From: Novosphingobium ovatum
Lineage (GTDB): Bacteria; Pseudomonadota; Alphaproteobacteria; Sphingomonadales; Sphingomonadaceae
Length of the DNA stretch: 64,000 nt
NCBI RefSeq assembly: GCF_009909235.1
Contig: NZ_JAAAPO010000004.1
Span: 1 to 64,000 of the forward strand
Direction of reading: 5' to 3'
Positions 29,396-38,501 of this stretch are shown here, in pieces. A program made the translations under genes and the position numbers. Below the pieces are notes generated by a model. It was given only the letters and a program-made list of their open reading frames with translations. It ran no database searches and had not been told where the DNA came from. Every line of letters starts with the position of its first letter. The first letter of the stretch is position 1.

Positions 29396-30294
29396 TGGGG
29401 GCGACACAGGATCGGGGGCTGTCGGGCCGGGCGCTGGCGGGCTTTGTCCTGCTGGCACTGATCTGGGGATCGACGTGGCTGGTGATCAAGGACCAGATCA
29501 GCGCCACGCCGCCTTCGTGGACGGTGACGTGGCGTTTTGCCGTGGGCAGCATCGGTATGATCGCGCTGACGATCGCGCGGCGCGAAAGCCTGCGTTTGCC
29601 GCCCGGAGGCATGGTGCTGGCCGCTTTTGTCGGGCTGGCGCAGTTTTTCGGCAATTTCCAGATGGTCTATCGCGCCGAACATTACGTCACATCCGGGCTG
29701 GTGGCGGTGATCTATGCGTTGTTGATGGTGCCCAATGCGGCGCTCTCGCGGCTGGTGCTGGGCACGCGGATGTCGGGGCGGTTTGTCGCCGGGTCGCTGG
29801 TGGCGATGGCGGGCATCGCGCTGTTGATGGTGCAGGAATGGCAAAGCGTCGATCGCGCCCATGTGCTGACGGGCGTGGGCTTTGCGCTGGGCGGGCTGGC
29901 CTGTGCCTCGGTGGCCAATGTGGCGCAGGCAACGCAGGCCGGGCGGCGGATGCCGGTGGTGCCGATGCTGACATGGGCGATGCTGTTTGGCACGCTGGCC
30001 GATGCGCTGTTCGCGCTGGTGGTCGATGGCGCCCCGGTGATCGAAACGCGTCCCGGCTATTGGGCGGGGGTGACCTATCTGGCGCTGGTGGGATCGGTGA
30101 TCGCCTTTCCGGTCTATTTCGCGCTGATCCGCGCCATGGGCGCGGGGCGGGCGGCCTATAATGGGGTGGCGGTGCCGGTGGTGGCGATGGCGCTTTCGAC
30201 CGTGTTCGAAGGCTACCACTGGAGCGCCTTGTCGATCGGGGGATCGGTGCTGGCGATGCTGGGGCTGGTGCTGGCGCTTTCGGGGCGGCGTTAA
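29395..30294 (+). CDS. EamA-family drug/metabolite transporter
   Basis: A 299-residue membrane protein with about ten hydrophobic segments arranged as two EamA repeats. The first begins FVLLALIWGSTWLVIKDQI, a classic DMT-superfamily start; the second carries LALVGSVIAFPVYFALIRAMGAGRAA and ends SVLAMLGLVLALSG. Substrates of this family are metabolites or amino acids. Translational coupling to threonine aldolase (TGATG) suggests an amino-acid-related exporter, which is inference. Its 3' end overlaps the convergent SDR gene by 4 bases. Confidence 0.88.
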   Translation: MGATQDRGLSGRALAGFVLLALIWGSTWLVIKDQISATPPSWTVTWRFAVGSIGMIALTIARRESLRLPPGGMVLAAFVGLAQFFGNFQMVYRAEHYVTSGLVAVIYALLMVPNAALSRLVLGTRMSGRFVAGSLVAMAGIALLMVQEWQSVDRAHVLTGVGFALGGLACASVANVAQATQAGRRMPVVPMLTWAMLFGTLADALFALVVDGAPVIETRPGYWAGVTYLALVGSVIAFPVYFALIRAMGAGRAAYNGVAVPVVAMALSTVFEGYHWSALSIGGSVLAMLGLVLALSGRR

Positions 30295-31082
30295 GCGTTT
30301 TCGCCCCGCCAGATCGCCCGCAACCCTTCGGCATAAGTGGGATAGAGCAGCCGCCAGCCCAGCACCCGTTTCGCCCGGCCATTGGCCACGCGGCGGTTCT
30401 CGGCATAGAACGCGCGCGAGGCAGGCGGCAGGCCGGGATCGTCCAGCGCCATCAGCGGCGGGGGCGCGATGCCCATCAGGCGGGCGGCTGCCTCGATCAC
30501 GGTGTTTTGCGATGTGGGCAGGTCATCGGCCAGATTATACGCCCCCGCCGGCGCGTCCCCGTCTATCGCCGCCAGCACGCCCCCGGCAATGTCCTCCACA
30601 TGCACCCGGCTGAACACCTGATCGGGCAACGCAATCCGGTGCGCCCGCCCATCGCGCAATCGGTCGAACGCGGATCGCCCCGGACCATAGATCCCCGGCA
30701 GGCGGAACACCCGCGCCCCCCGCGCCAGCCACGCCGCATCGGCCATGACCCGGGCCGATCGGCGCCCGCCTCCGACCGGCGCGGTTTCATCCACCCAGCC
30801 GCCGCGCGCATCGCCATAGACCCCGGTGGACGAGAGATAGACCAGCCATTTCCCCGCCAGCCCATCGCCATAATGGCTCAGCACCGGGCAGGCGCCATCA
30901 ACGGGCGGCACGGTACTGATCACGACATCGGCCTGCGCGAGTCGAAGCGCCACCATATTGCTATCATTGAAAGCAAAATCACCCGCGCTGCCGGTGCTGC
31001 TGACCTGCCACCCACGGGCAAGCATTTGCCGCCCGATCGCACGACCGGCAAAACCGTAACCGAATATCATCACCCGTTTCAT
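30291..31082 (-). CDS. SDR-family NAD(P)-dependent epimerase-like protein (YeeZ type)
   Basis: A 263-residue protein with the Rossmann motif VMIFGYGFAGRAIGRQML at the N-terminus, VVISTVPP, and VYLSSTGVYGDARGGWVDETAP, where the SSTGVYG segment replaces the usual SSSxxYG of epimerases. RLPGIYGPGRSAFDRLRDG and FSRVHVEDIAGGVLAAID follow. This pattern matches YeeZ/YlbE-like atypical SDRs of unknown substrate. Start at 31082 has GGA at 7 bases; 31094 is an in-frame alternative. It is convergent to the EamA gene and divergent from pepN. Confidence 0.82.
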   Translation of the reverse strand: MKRVMIFGYGFAGRAIGRQMLARGWQVSSTGSAGDFAFNDSNMVALRLAQADVVISTVPPVDGACPVLSHYGDGLAGKWLVYLSSTGVYGDARGGWVDETAPVGGGRRSARVMADAAWLARGARVFRLPGIYGPGRSAFDRLRDGRAHRIALPDQVFSRVHVEDIAGGVLAAIDGDAPAGAYNLADDLPTSQNTVIEAAARLMGIAPPPLMALDDPGLPPASRAFYAENRRVANGRAKRVLGWRLLYPTYAEGLRAIWRGENA

Positions 31083-31140
31083 GCGCATTTCCATAAAGGC
31101 AAAGGGTGGAAAAGCGATAGGCTTGCTCTAGAAAGGGGGG

Positions 31141-33777
31141 ATGATGGACAGCGTCTCGACCCAACCGCCCGCCCCTGCCACCCCCACCGTGATCCGTCGC
31201 GAGGACTATACCCCGCCGCGCTGGCTGGTGCCCGAAGTGGCGCTGGATTTCACGCTGGATCTAGAGAAAACAACGGTTTGGGCCACGCTGAACGTGGTGC
31301 GCAACCCGGCTGGCGATGGCGTGCAGACGATCCGCCTGAACGGCGATGGGCTGACCCCCGGCGTGATCCGGGTGGATGATGTGGTGCGCAATGACTGGCG
31401 GATGGATGGGCATGACCTGTTGATCGATCTGGCCGATGACACCCACACCATTGAAATCGAGACCACCATCAGCCCCATCGCCAATTCGCAACTGATGGGC
31501 CTTTATGCCAGCAACGGCATGCTGTGCACCCAGTGCGAGGCGGAAGGCTTTAGAAGGATTACCTTTTTCCCGGATCGCCCGGACGTTCTGGCGATCTATC
31601 GCGTGCGGATGAGCGGCGACAAGGCAGCCTTTCCGGTGCTGTTGTCCAACGGCAATTGCGTGGCCACGGGCGACAATGGCGATGGCACGCATTGGGCCGA
31701 ATGGCACGATCCCTGGCCAAAGCCGTCCTATCTGTTCGCGCTGGTGGCGGGGCAATTGGTGGCCAACACCGCCCGGTTCACCACGATGGAAGGGCGTGAT
31801 GTCACGCTGAACATCTGGGTGCGGGGCAGCATTGACGGGCAGGGCGATGAAACCCGCACCGACCATGCGATGCGCAGCCTGATCGCCTCGATGAAATGGG
31901 ACGAGGACGCGTTTGGCCGGGCCTATGATCTGGACCTGTTCAACATCGTCGCGGTCAGCGATTTCAACATGGGGGCCATGGAAAACAAGGGGTTGAACGT
32001 GTTCAACACCCGTTACGTGCTGGCCGACCCGGACACCGCGACTGACGCCGATTTCGACGCGGTTGAGGGGGTGATCGGGCACGAATATTTCCACAATTGG
32101 TCGGGCAACCGCATCACCTGCCGCGACTGGTTCCAATTGTCGCTGAAGGAGGGGTTCACCGTCCTGCGCGACCAGATGTTCAGCGCCGACATGGGATCGC
32201 CCCCGGTCAAGCGCATCGAGGATGTGCGCATCCTGCGCAGCGCCCAGTTCCCCGAGGACAGCGGCCCGCTGGCCCACCCGATCCGCCCGGATTCCTATCA
32301 GGAAATCAGCAACTTCTACACCGCGACCGTGTATAACAAGGGCGCCGAGGTGATCCGCATGATGCGCGTCATGGCGGGCGAGGAACGGTTCCGCAAAGGC
32401 ACCGACCTGTATTTCACCCGACACGATGGCGAGGCCGCGACCTGTGAGGATTTCGTCCGCGCGATCGAGGAAGGCGCCGGGCTGGACCTGACTCAATTCC
32501 GCCTGTGGTATAGTCAGGCCGGAACGCCGCGCGTCACCGTTGCCCTGCGCCACGAGGGTGACACCGTCACGCTGGACTTTACGCAGGAGGTGCCCGCCAC
32601 CCCCGGTCAGCCGGACAAGCAGCCCGTGCCGATCCCGCTGCGCACCGCCCTGTTCGATCCGGCCACCGGCGCGCATCGCGGTGAGGAACTGATCATCCTG
32701 ACCAAGGCATCGGAATCGCACAGCTTTTCCGGCTATAGCCAGCGTCCGGTGCTGTCGATCAACCGGGGCTTTTCCGCGCCGGTGACGGTGTTGACCGATA
32801 CGTCAGAGGGTGATCTGGTGTTTCTGGCGGCCCATGACGATGATCCCTTTGCCCGGTATGAGGCGATGCAAAGCCTGATCGTCGCCCATCTGGTGGCGGC
32901 CGTCTCGGGTGATCTGAGCGATGCCGCCCGCGCCAAGGGCCGCTTTGCCATCGCCAACGCCTTGCGGGCGATTGTGACCGATGCGGCGCTGGACGATCTG
33001 ATGCGGGGTGAGCTGATGATCCTGCCCGCCCACGCCTATTTGTCGGAACGCCTGCCGGTGGTCGATCCCGGCCTGCTGCATGCCGAGCGCGAGGCGTTGA
33101 AGGCATGGCTGGGCGCGGAACTGGCCGAAGAACTGGCCGCGTTGCATGACCGGGCCAGCGCCGTGCCCTTTGGCCATGATGCCGCCGCCAAGGGCGCGCG
33201 CAAGGTCAAGACGCAGGCGCTGGTCTATCTGGCGGCTGGCCGCCCCGATGACGCCGCCACCCGCGCCGCCGCGCAATATGACGCGGCCACCAACATGACC
33301 GACCGTCAGGGCGCGCTGATGGTGCTGTGCGGGCTGGAGACGCCTTTGCGGGCCGCCCGTCTGGCCGATTTCCGCGAGCGCTACACCGGCAACGCGCTGG
33401 TGATCGACAAGTGGTTCTCGCTTCAGGCGGGGTCGTTGCACCGCGATGTGTTGCGCCATGTGGGCGAATTGGCCGGGCACCCCGATTTCACCATGCACAA
33501 CCCCAACCGCGTGCGCGCGCTGTATATGGCCATGGCGGTCAATCCGGGGGCGTTCCATGACGCCAGCGGGGCGGGATACCGGATGATTGCCGATCTGATC
33601 ATCGCGCTGGACCCGATCAATGCGCAGACGGCGGCGCGCTTTGTCCCGCCGCTGGGCCGGTGGCGGCGGATCGAACCGGCGCGCGCCGCGATGATGAAGG
33701 CGCAACTGGAGCGAATCATCGCCACCCCCGGCCTGTCCAAAGACACGTTCGAGCAGGTGAGCAAGAGCCTTGGCTGA
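31141..33777 (+). CDS. pepN: Aminopeptidase N (M1 family)
   Basis: An 878-residue zinc metallopeptidase removing N-terminal residues from peptides in the cytoplasm. The exopeptidase motif GAMEN is at 278-282, and the zinc site HEYFHNW (314-320) is completed by Glu337 in SLKEGFT. The C-terminal 430 residues form the DUF3458-type Ig-like and ARM-like domains seen in E. coli PepN, whose length (870) is the same. Start is one of two adjacent ATGs behind AAAGGGGGG. It overlaps pgeF by 8 bases. Confidence 0.97.
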   Translation: MMDSVSTQPPAPATPTVIRREDYTPPRWLVPEVALDFTLDLEKTTVWATLNVVRNPAGDGVQTIRLNGDGLTPGVIRVDDVVRNDWRMDGHDLLIDLADDTHTIEIETTISPIANSQLMGLYASNGMLCTQCEAEGFRRITFFPDRPDVLAIYRVRMSGDKAAFPVLLSNGNCVATGDNGDGTHWAEWHDPWPKPSYLFALVAGQLVANTARFTTMEGRDVTLNIWVRGSIDGQGDETRTDHAMRSLIASMKWDEDAFGRAYDLDLFNIVAVSDFNMGAMENKGLNVFNTRYVLADPDTATDADFDAVEGVIGHEYFHNWSGNRITCRDWFQLSLKEGFTVLRDQMFSADMGSPPVKRIEDVRILRSAQFPEDSGPLAHPIRPDSYQEISNFYTATVYNKGAEVIRMMRVMAGEERFRKGTDLYFTRHDGEAATCEDFVRAIEEGAGLDLTQFRLWYSQAGTPRVTVALRHEGDTVTLDFTQEVPATPGQPDKQPVPIPLRTALFDPATGAHRGEELIILTKASESHSFSGYSQRPVLSINRGFSAPVTVLTDTSEGDLVFLAAHDDDPFARYEAMQSLIVAHLVAAVSGDLSDAARAKGRFAIANALRAIVTDAALDDLMRGELMILPAHAYLSERLPVVDPGLLHAEREALKAWLGAELAEELAALHDRASAVPFGHDAAAKGARKVKTQALVYLAAGRPDDAATRAAAQYDAATNMTDRQGALMVLCGLETPLRAARLADFRERYTGNALVIDKWFSLQAGSLHRDVLRHVGELAGHPDFTMHNPNRVRALYMAMAVNPGAFHDASGAGYRMIADLIIALDPINAQTAARFVPPLGRWRRIEPARAAMMKAQLERIIATPGLSKDTFEQVSKSLG

Positions 33778-34549
33778 GGCAGGGTTTGACGGCCCGGTGG
33801 AGGTCGTGCGCAGCGCGGGCCTAGCGGGCGTGGCGCATGGCTTTCTGGGGCGGCGCGGGGGTGTGTCACAGGGGGCTGTGGCGGGGTTGAACGTGGGGCT
33901 GGGATCGGCGGATGATCCGGCCGCCGTGGCTGAAAACCGCGCCCGCGCGGCGGCGGCGGTGTTGCCGGGCGCGCGGCTGGTGGGGCTGTATCAGGTGCAT
34001 TCGCCGACCTGCGTGGTGGCGGGCGACTGGGCCGAGGCTGACCGTCCCCATGCCGACGCGCTGGTGACCGATCGCCCCGGACTGTTGCTGGGCATTTTGA
34101 CCGCCGATTGCGCGCCGGTGCTGTTTGCCGATGTGGCGGCAGGCGTGGTGGGCGCGGCCCATGCCGGGTGGAAGGGCGCCTTTACCGGCGTGTGCGAGGC
34201 GACCGTGGCGGCCATGGAAAAGCTGGGCGCGAGGGCCGAGCGCATCACCGCCGCCATCGGCCCGTGCATCGCCCAATCCAGCTATGAGGTGGACGAAACC
34301 TTCCGCCAGCGCTTTGTTCAGGCGGGCGAATGGCAGGAAACGCATTTTCTTTTGGGCCGCGAAGGGCACTGGCAATTCGATCTGAGCGCCTATGTCGCCC
34401 ATCGGATAAGGGCCGCAGGGGTGGTGCGAATCGACCCCCTGAACATCGATACCTATCTGAATGAAGACAGGTTTTTCTCGTTCCGCCGATCCACCCATCA
34501 GGCCTGCGCCGACTATGGGCGGCAGATTTCGCTGATCGGTTTGGACTGA
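33770..34549 (+). CDS. pgeF: Peptidoglycan editing factor PgeF (multicopper-oxidase-like YfiH)
   Basis: A 259-residue protein of the YfiH/laccase-domain family. Motifs are VHGFLGRRGGVSQG-like N-terminus, YQVHSPTC, TADCAPVLFAD, GAAHAGWKGAFTGV and IGPCIAQSSYEVDE, which contain the conserved His and Cys metal ligands. E. coli PgeF prevents misincorporation of amino acids into peptidoglycan precursors; other homologues show purine nucleoside activities. The predicted start is TTG inside the pepN 3' end, giving an 8-base overlap. No ATG lies close enough to keep the family N-terminus, so TTG is the best choice but remains uncertain. Confidence 0.9.
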   Translation: MAEAGFDGPVEVVRSAGLAGVAHGFLGRRGGVSQGAVAGLNVGLGSADDPAAVAENRARAAAAVLPGARLVGLYQVHSPTCVVAGDWAEADRPHADALVTDRPGLLLGILTADCAPVLFADVAAGVVGAAHAGWKGAFTGVCEATVAAMEKLGARAERITAAIGPCIAQSSYEVDETFRQRFVQAGEWQETHFLLGREGHWQFDLSAYVAHRIRAAGVVRIDPLNIDTYLNEDRFFSFRRSTHQACADYGRQISLIGLD

Positions 34550-34783
34550 TTGGCGCGCGCTTCACGGCTCGTCGCAAGAAAAAGGCGGTTGGCAGTCCCT
34601 GTTTTGATGTTTATCAAACCCAAAAAGGCCGGCGTCCGTCAGGGGGCTATTTCTGAAAGAGCGTCGGCGCTGGGGATTACCTGAATACACGCGGCGAAGC
34701 GCGCTTAAGTTGGTTTCGTTTCAGGCCCTTCGGACCCGGAGGGCCTATTGGTGCAAGGCATTGGCGTAAGGCAAGGGTCGATC

Positions 34784-35347
34784 ATGACACAGACTGCTGT
34801 TGCAGACACTTCAGATGACGCCGCACAGGGGGTGCGTCGGCGCGATTTCATCCATGTTGCCGCGGTTAGCGCGGCCGGGGTAGGCGCAGCCTCCACCCTG
34901 TACCCCCTGGTCAGCCAGATGGCCCCTTCGGCCGATGTGCTGGCCGAAAGCTCGACCGAGATCGACATCAGCAAGATCCAGCCGGGTCAGGCGATCAAGG
35001 CGGTGTTCCGTAAACAGCCGGTTTTCGTGCGCAATCTGACGCCGACCGAAATCGCCGAGGCGAAGAAGGTGGACGTGGGCTCGCTGCGTGATCCGCAAAG
35101 CCTGGATGACCGGACCAAGCCCGGCAAGGCCAACTGGCTGATCACCATGGGCGTGTGTACGCATCTTGGCTGTGTGCCGCTGGGCGCCGGCGAGGGTGAG
35201 GTGAAGGGTGAGTTCGGGGGCTATTTCTGCCCCTGCCACGGTTCGTCCTATGACACTGCCGCCCGCATCCGCAAGGGTCCCGCTCCCAAGAACCTGGAAG
35301 TGCCGCCCTACGAATTCACCTCCGACACTGTCGTCAAGATCGGCTGA
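34784..35347 (+). CDS. petA: Ubiquinol-cytochrome c reductase iron-sulfur subunit
   Basis: A 187-residue Rieske protein of the cytochrome bc1 complex. It has a twin-arginine type N-terminus (QGVRRRDFIHVAAVSAAG) with a single membrane anchor. The [2Fe-2S] cluster motifs are CTHLGC (125-130) and CPCHGS (149-154). It transfers electrons from ubiquinol at the Qo site to cytochrome c1. The ATG at 34784 gives the normal start; TTG upstream would only add a non-family leader. It is the first gene of petABC, 11 bases before petB. The 234-base gap upstream contains a GC hairpin (about 34726-34747) but no clear promoter. Confidence 0.97.
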   Translation: MTQTAVADTSDDAAQGVRRRDFIHVAAVSAAGVGAASTLYPLVSQMAPSADVLAESSTEIDISKIQPGQAIKAVFRKQPVFVRNLTPTEIAEAKKVDVGSLRDPQSLDDRTKPGKANWLITMGVCTHLGCVPLGAGEGEVKGEFGGYFCPCHGSSYDTAARIRKGPAPKNLEVPPYEFTSDTVVKIG

Positions 35348-35358
35348 GGTAAGATCCC

Positions 35359-36639
35359 ATGAGCTTTCCCTGGGCAAAAGAATACACGCCGAGCCACCCG
35401 GCGATGGTGTGGCTGGACGAGAAGCTGCCTTTGCCGCGCTTCGTCTATAACGCGATCGGTGCCGGCTATCCGGTGCCGCGCAACCTGAACTATTTCTGGA
35501 ACTTTGGCGTGCTGGCCGGGTTCTGTCTGGTGATCCAGCTGGTCACCGGCATCGTGCTGGCGATGCATTACGCCGCCAACACGGGCGTTGCGTTCGATTC
35601 GACCGAACACATCATGCGTGATGTGAACTGGGGCTGGTTGCTGCGCTATATGCACGCCAACGGCGCCTCGGCGTTCTTTGTCGTGGTCTATGCGCATATC
35701 TTCCGCGGGTTCTATTTCGGCTCGTACAAGGCCCCCCGCGAGATGATCTGGCTGCTGGGCGTGCTGATCTTCCTGCTGATGATGGCCACCGCCTTCATGG
35801 GCTATGTGCTGCCGTGGGGCCAGATGTCGTTCTGGGGCGCCAAGGTCATCACCGGCCTGTTCGGCGCGATCCCGGTCGTGGGCGAACCGTTGCAGATCTG
35901 GCTGCTGGGCGGTTTCGCGCCTGATCAGGCCGCGCTCAACCGCTTCTTCTCGCTGCACTTCCTGCTGCCGTTCGTCATTCTGGGCGTGGTGATCCTGCAT
36001 ATCTGGGCGCTGCATATCCCCGGTTCGTCGAACCCCACCGGCGTCGAGGTCAAGACCGAGAGCGACACCGTGCCGTTCCACCCCTATTACACCGCCAAGG
36101 ATGGCGTGGGTCTGGCCGTGTTCCTGTTCCTCTATTTTGCCATGGTGTTCTTTGCGCCCAACGCGCTGGGCCACCCGGACAACTATATCCCGGCAAACCC
36201 GATGAGCACGCCCGCGCATATCGTGCCCGAATGGTACTTCTGGCCGTTCTATGCGATCCTGCGCGCCTTTACCGCTGACTTCTTCATCATCCCGGCCAAG
36301 CTGATGGGCGTGCTGGCGATGTTCAGCGCGATCCTGGTGTGGTTCCTGCTGCCTTGGCTGGACAAGTCGCCGGTGCGTTCGGGGACCTATCGTCCCACGT
36401 TCAAGAAGTTCTACTGGCTGCTGGTGATCGACGTGCTGGTGCTGGGCTACTGCGGCGGCGCGCCGGCTGCTGAACCCTATGTGATGATCTCGCAGATCGC
36501 CGCCATGTATTACTTCCTGCACTTCTTCGTGGTGATCCCGGTGGTGTCCGCCATCGAGAAGCCGCTGCCGCTGCCGTTCTCGATCACCGAGGCGGTGCTG
36601 GGCAAGGACGAGGCCGCCACTGTGGCCCCGGCTGAATAA
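35359..36639 (+). CDS. petB: Ubiquinol-cytochrome c reductase cytochrome b
   Basis: A 426-residue diheme membrane subunit with eight or more transmembrane segments. Heme-binding regions include [10 protein letters not shown] and [22 protein letters not shown]. The Qo-site PEWY motif is present in [13 protein letters not shown]. It oxidises ubiquinol and drives the proton-motive Q cycle in the inner membrane. The C-terminal tail is normal for alphaproteobacteria. It lies between petA and petC, 26 bases before petC. Confidence 0.98.
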   Translation: MSFPWAKEYTPSHPAMVWLDEKLPLPRFVYNAIGAGYPVPRNLNYFWNFGVLAGFCLVIQLVTGIVLAMHYAANTGVAFDSTEHIMRDVNWGWLLRYMHANGASAFFVVVYAHIFRGFYFGSYKAPREMIWLLGVLIFLLMMATAFMGYVLPWGQMSFWGAKVITGLFGAIPVVGEPLQIWLLGGFAPDQAALNRFFSLHFLLPFVILGVVILHIWALHIPGSSNPTGVEVKTESDTVPFHPYYTAKDGVGLAVFLFLYFAMVFFAPNALGHPDNYIPANPMSTPAHIVPEWYFWPFYAILRAFTADFFIIPAKLMGVLAMFSAILVWFLLPWLDKSPVRSGTYRPTFKKFYWLLVIDVLVLGYCGGAPAAEPYVMISQIAAMYYFLHFFVVIPVVSAIEKPLPLPFSITEAVLGKDEAATVAPAE

Positions 36640-36665
36640 GCGCAAGACGAGGAAAGAGAGAAACC

Positions 36666-37484
36666 ATGATCCGCATCTTCTCCATTCTCGCAGGCGCCTT
36701 CTTCTCGGTGGCGCTGCTGTGGTCCTTCGGCAAGGGGGCGTCGAGCTACGTCTCCGAGCCGCCCAAGCCCACTGTGGAATCGGTCTATCACAAGCATGCC
36801 GAAGGCCCCGAGGGCGGCTTCAGCTTCGAAGGCGCCTTTGGCAAATTCGACAAGCAACAGCTGCAGCGCGGCTTTCAGGTCTACACCGAGGTGTGCGCCA
36901 CCTGCCACGCGCTCAAGCATGTCGCTTTCCGCGACCTGAAGGAGATTGGCTATAACGAGGCCGAGATCAAGGCGATCGCCGCCAAGTACAAGGTGCCCGA
37001 GTACAACGCCACCACCGGTGAGGTGAAGACCCACGATGGCGTTGCCAAGGACCACTTCCCGCCCGTGGTGTACGGCGGTCAGGGCAGCCCGCCTGACCTG
37101 TCGCTGATCGCCAAGGCGCGTCATGGTGGCCCGAACTACATCTATGCGCTGCTGACCGGCTATCAGCCGCAGCCGGCCGAAGTGCTCAAGCAGTTCCCGG
37201 ATGCCAAGATCCCGGCGGGCCTGAACTGGAACCCGTACTTTGCCAACCTGAACATCGCCATGCCGCAGCCGCTGGTGAGCGAAGGTCAGGTGTCGTACAA
37301 GGACGGTACCAAGCCGACCGTCGAACAGATGTCGGCGGACGTCTCGGCCTTCCTGATGTGGACGGCTGAACCCAAGCTGGAAAAGCGCAATCAAACCGGC
37401 TGGCCGGTGCTGGGCTTCCTGCTGTTCGCGATGGTTCTGGCCTATATGTCCTATCGCACGGTCTGGGCTGACAAGAAGCACTGA
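36666..37484 (+). CDS. petC: Ubiquinol-cytochrome c reductase cytochrome c1
   Basis: A 272-residue c-type cytochrome. The N-terminal hydrophobic signal MIRIFSILAGAFFSVALLW leads to the periplasmic domain with covalent heme site CATCH (77-81). NIAMPQPL supplies the likely axial Met. A C-terminal anchor (PVLGFLLFAMVLAYMSYRTV) holds it in the membrane. It passes electrons from the Rieske centre to a soluble or membrane cytochrome c. A strong rho-independent terminator follows 24 bases later, closing the petABC operon. Confidence 0.97.
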   Translation: MIRIFSILAGAFFSVALLWSFGKGASSYVSEPPKPTVESVYHKHAEGPEGGFSFEGAFGKFDKQQLQRGFQVYTEVCATCHALKHVAFRDLKEIGYNEAEIKAIAAKYKVPEYNATTGEVKTHDGVAKDHFPPVVYGGQGSPPDLSLIAKARHGGPNYIYALLTGYQPQPAEVLKQFPDAKIPAGLNWNPYFANLNIAMPQPLVSEGQVSYKDGTKPTVEQMSADVSAFLMWTAEPKLEKRNQTGWPVLGFLLFAMVLAYMSYRTVWADKKH

Positions 37485-37508
37485 TCGACCGCGCTAAGGC
37501 GTTGACGA

Positions 37509-37548
37509 AGCCCCCTGCCTCGGACAGAGGCGGGGGGCTTTCTCTTTT
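37509..37548 (+). terminator. Rho-independent terminator of petABC
   Basis: A 13-bp stem (37509-37521 with 37527-37539, AGCCCCCTGCCTC / GAGGCGGGGGGCT, one G-T pair) with a 5-base loop, followed by a T-rich tract TTCTCTTTT. It lies between petC and apt. Confidence 0.93.
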
Positions 37549-37574
37549 GGCGGAAGGCGTTTGATGGAGGCCCG

Positions 37575-38114
37575 ATGATGACCCCCGACGAGCTGAAGGC
37601 GCTGGTGCGCAGCGTGCCCGATTTCCCCAAGCCCGGTATCCTTTTTCGCGATATCACCACGCTGATCGGTCATGGCGCGGGCTTTGCCGCCAGCGTGGCG
37701 CTGCTGGCCGACCGCGCGGCGGCGGCTGGCGCGCAGGCGATCGCCGGCATGGAAGCACGCGGTTTCATCTTTGGCGCGGCGGCGGCGGCGCGCTTAAGCA
37801 TTCCCTTCATCCCCGTGCGCAAGCCGGGCAAGCTGCCGGTACCAGTGCTGGCGATCGACTATGCGCTGGAATATGGCACCGACACGCTGGAGGTAGACCC
37901 GGGCGCGATTACGGCGGGTGAGAATATCGTCATCATCGACGATCTGATCGCCACGGGCGGCACGGCGCTGGCGGCGGCGCAATTGCTTCGGCAGGCGGGC
38001 GCGCAGGTGGGCCATGCGCTGTTTGTGATTGATTTGCCTGATCTGGGCGGCGCGGACAAATTGCGCGATCAGGATATTGCCGTGTCCGCGATCATGGATT
38101 TCCCCGGCCACTAA
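37575..38114 (+). CDS. apt: Adenine phosphoribosyltransferase
   Basis: A 179-residue purine salvage enzyme converting adenine and PRPP to AMP. Conserved parts are VPDFPKPGILFRDITTL, GMEARGFIFGAAAA, FIPVRKPGKLP and the PRPP-binding motif NIVIIDDLIATGGTALAA. Two adjacent ATGs (37575 and 37578) follow a GGAGG; either could be used. It stands alone between the petABC terminator and tRNA-Gly, with a GC hairpin at 38141-38161 beyond its stop. Confidence 0.97.
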   Translation: MMTPDELKALVRSVPDFPKPGILFRDITTLIGHGAGFAASVALLADRAAAAGAQAIAGMEARGFIFGAAAAARLSIPFIPVRKPGKLPVPVLAIDYALEYGTDTLEVDPGAITAGENIVIIDDLIATGGTALAAAQLLRQAGAQVGHALFVIDLPDLGGADKLRDQDIAVSAIMDFPGH

Positions 38115-38192
38115 ATCGCAATTGCCGCAAAGCCGCGCGGGCGCCCTTGACGAAGGGGCGCATCGCGTGGCAAGCGCATCAACCTGAAGCGG

Positions 38193-38266
38193 GCGGGTAT
38201 AGCTTAGTGGTAAAGCCCTAGCCTTCCAAGCTAGTTATGCGGGTTCGATTCCCGCTACCCGCTCCA
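38193..38266 (+). tRNA. tRNA-Gly (TCC)
   Basis: A complete cloverleaf. The acceptor stem is GCGGGTA / TACCCGC and the D-arm GCTTAGTGGTAAAGC. The anticodon stem CTAGC / GCTAG encloses loop CTTCCAA, giving anticodon TCC. The T-arm is CGGGT-TCGATTC-CCGCT-like. The discriminator is T and CCA is encoded. The 235 bases between it and the next gene hold no recognisable integrase or gene. Confidence 0.96.
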
Positions 38267-38459
38267 ATTTCCAGACCATCACCGTTCACCACCGTCTGGA
38301 CAAAGCCCGGAAAACAGGATGATTTGGCGCTATTCGGTCGCTGGTGAGCGCCTATGTGCGCCGATAGTTGCCCCGCAATGGGGGGCAATGTGGGGGCCAA
38401 TCGCGGTGCGGGGCGCAGCGTGGATCGGGCTGCGCGCCCGGTTCATGGCCAGATGATGC

Positions 38460-38491
38460 GGGCATGGCCGGGTACCACCACGGCCATGCCC
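38460..38491 (-). terminator. Hairpin behind the arabinofuranosidase gene
   Basis: A perfect 11-bp stem GGGCATGGCCG / CGGCCATGCCC with a 10-base loop lies 10 bases after the GH51 stop codon. It has no T-tract, so it may be a terminator of the less efficient kind or an mRNA 3'-end protector. Confidence 0.5.
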
Positions 38492-38501
38492 GGACATCAC
38501 A

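Noticed and set aside
38267..38501. Possible prophage or island attachment remnant after tRNA-Gly
   Set aside because: tRNA genes are common integration sites, but no integrase or second copy of the tRNA 3' end is visible, and the short frames there are not convincing. The minus-strand frame over the tRNA ends in the familiar SGNRTRITSLEG artefact of translated tRNA-Gly.
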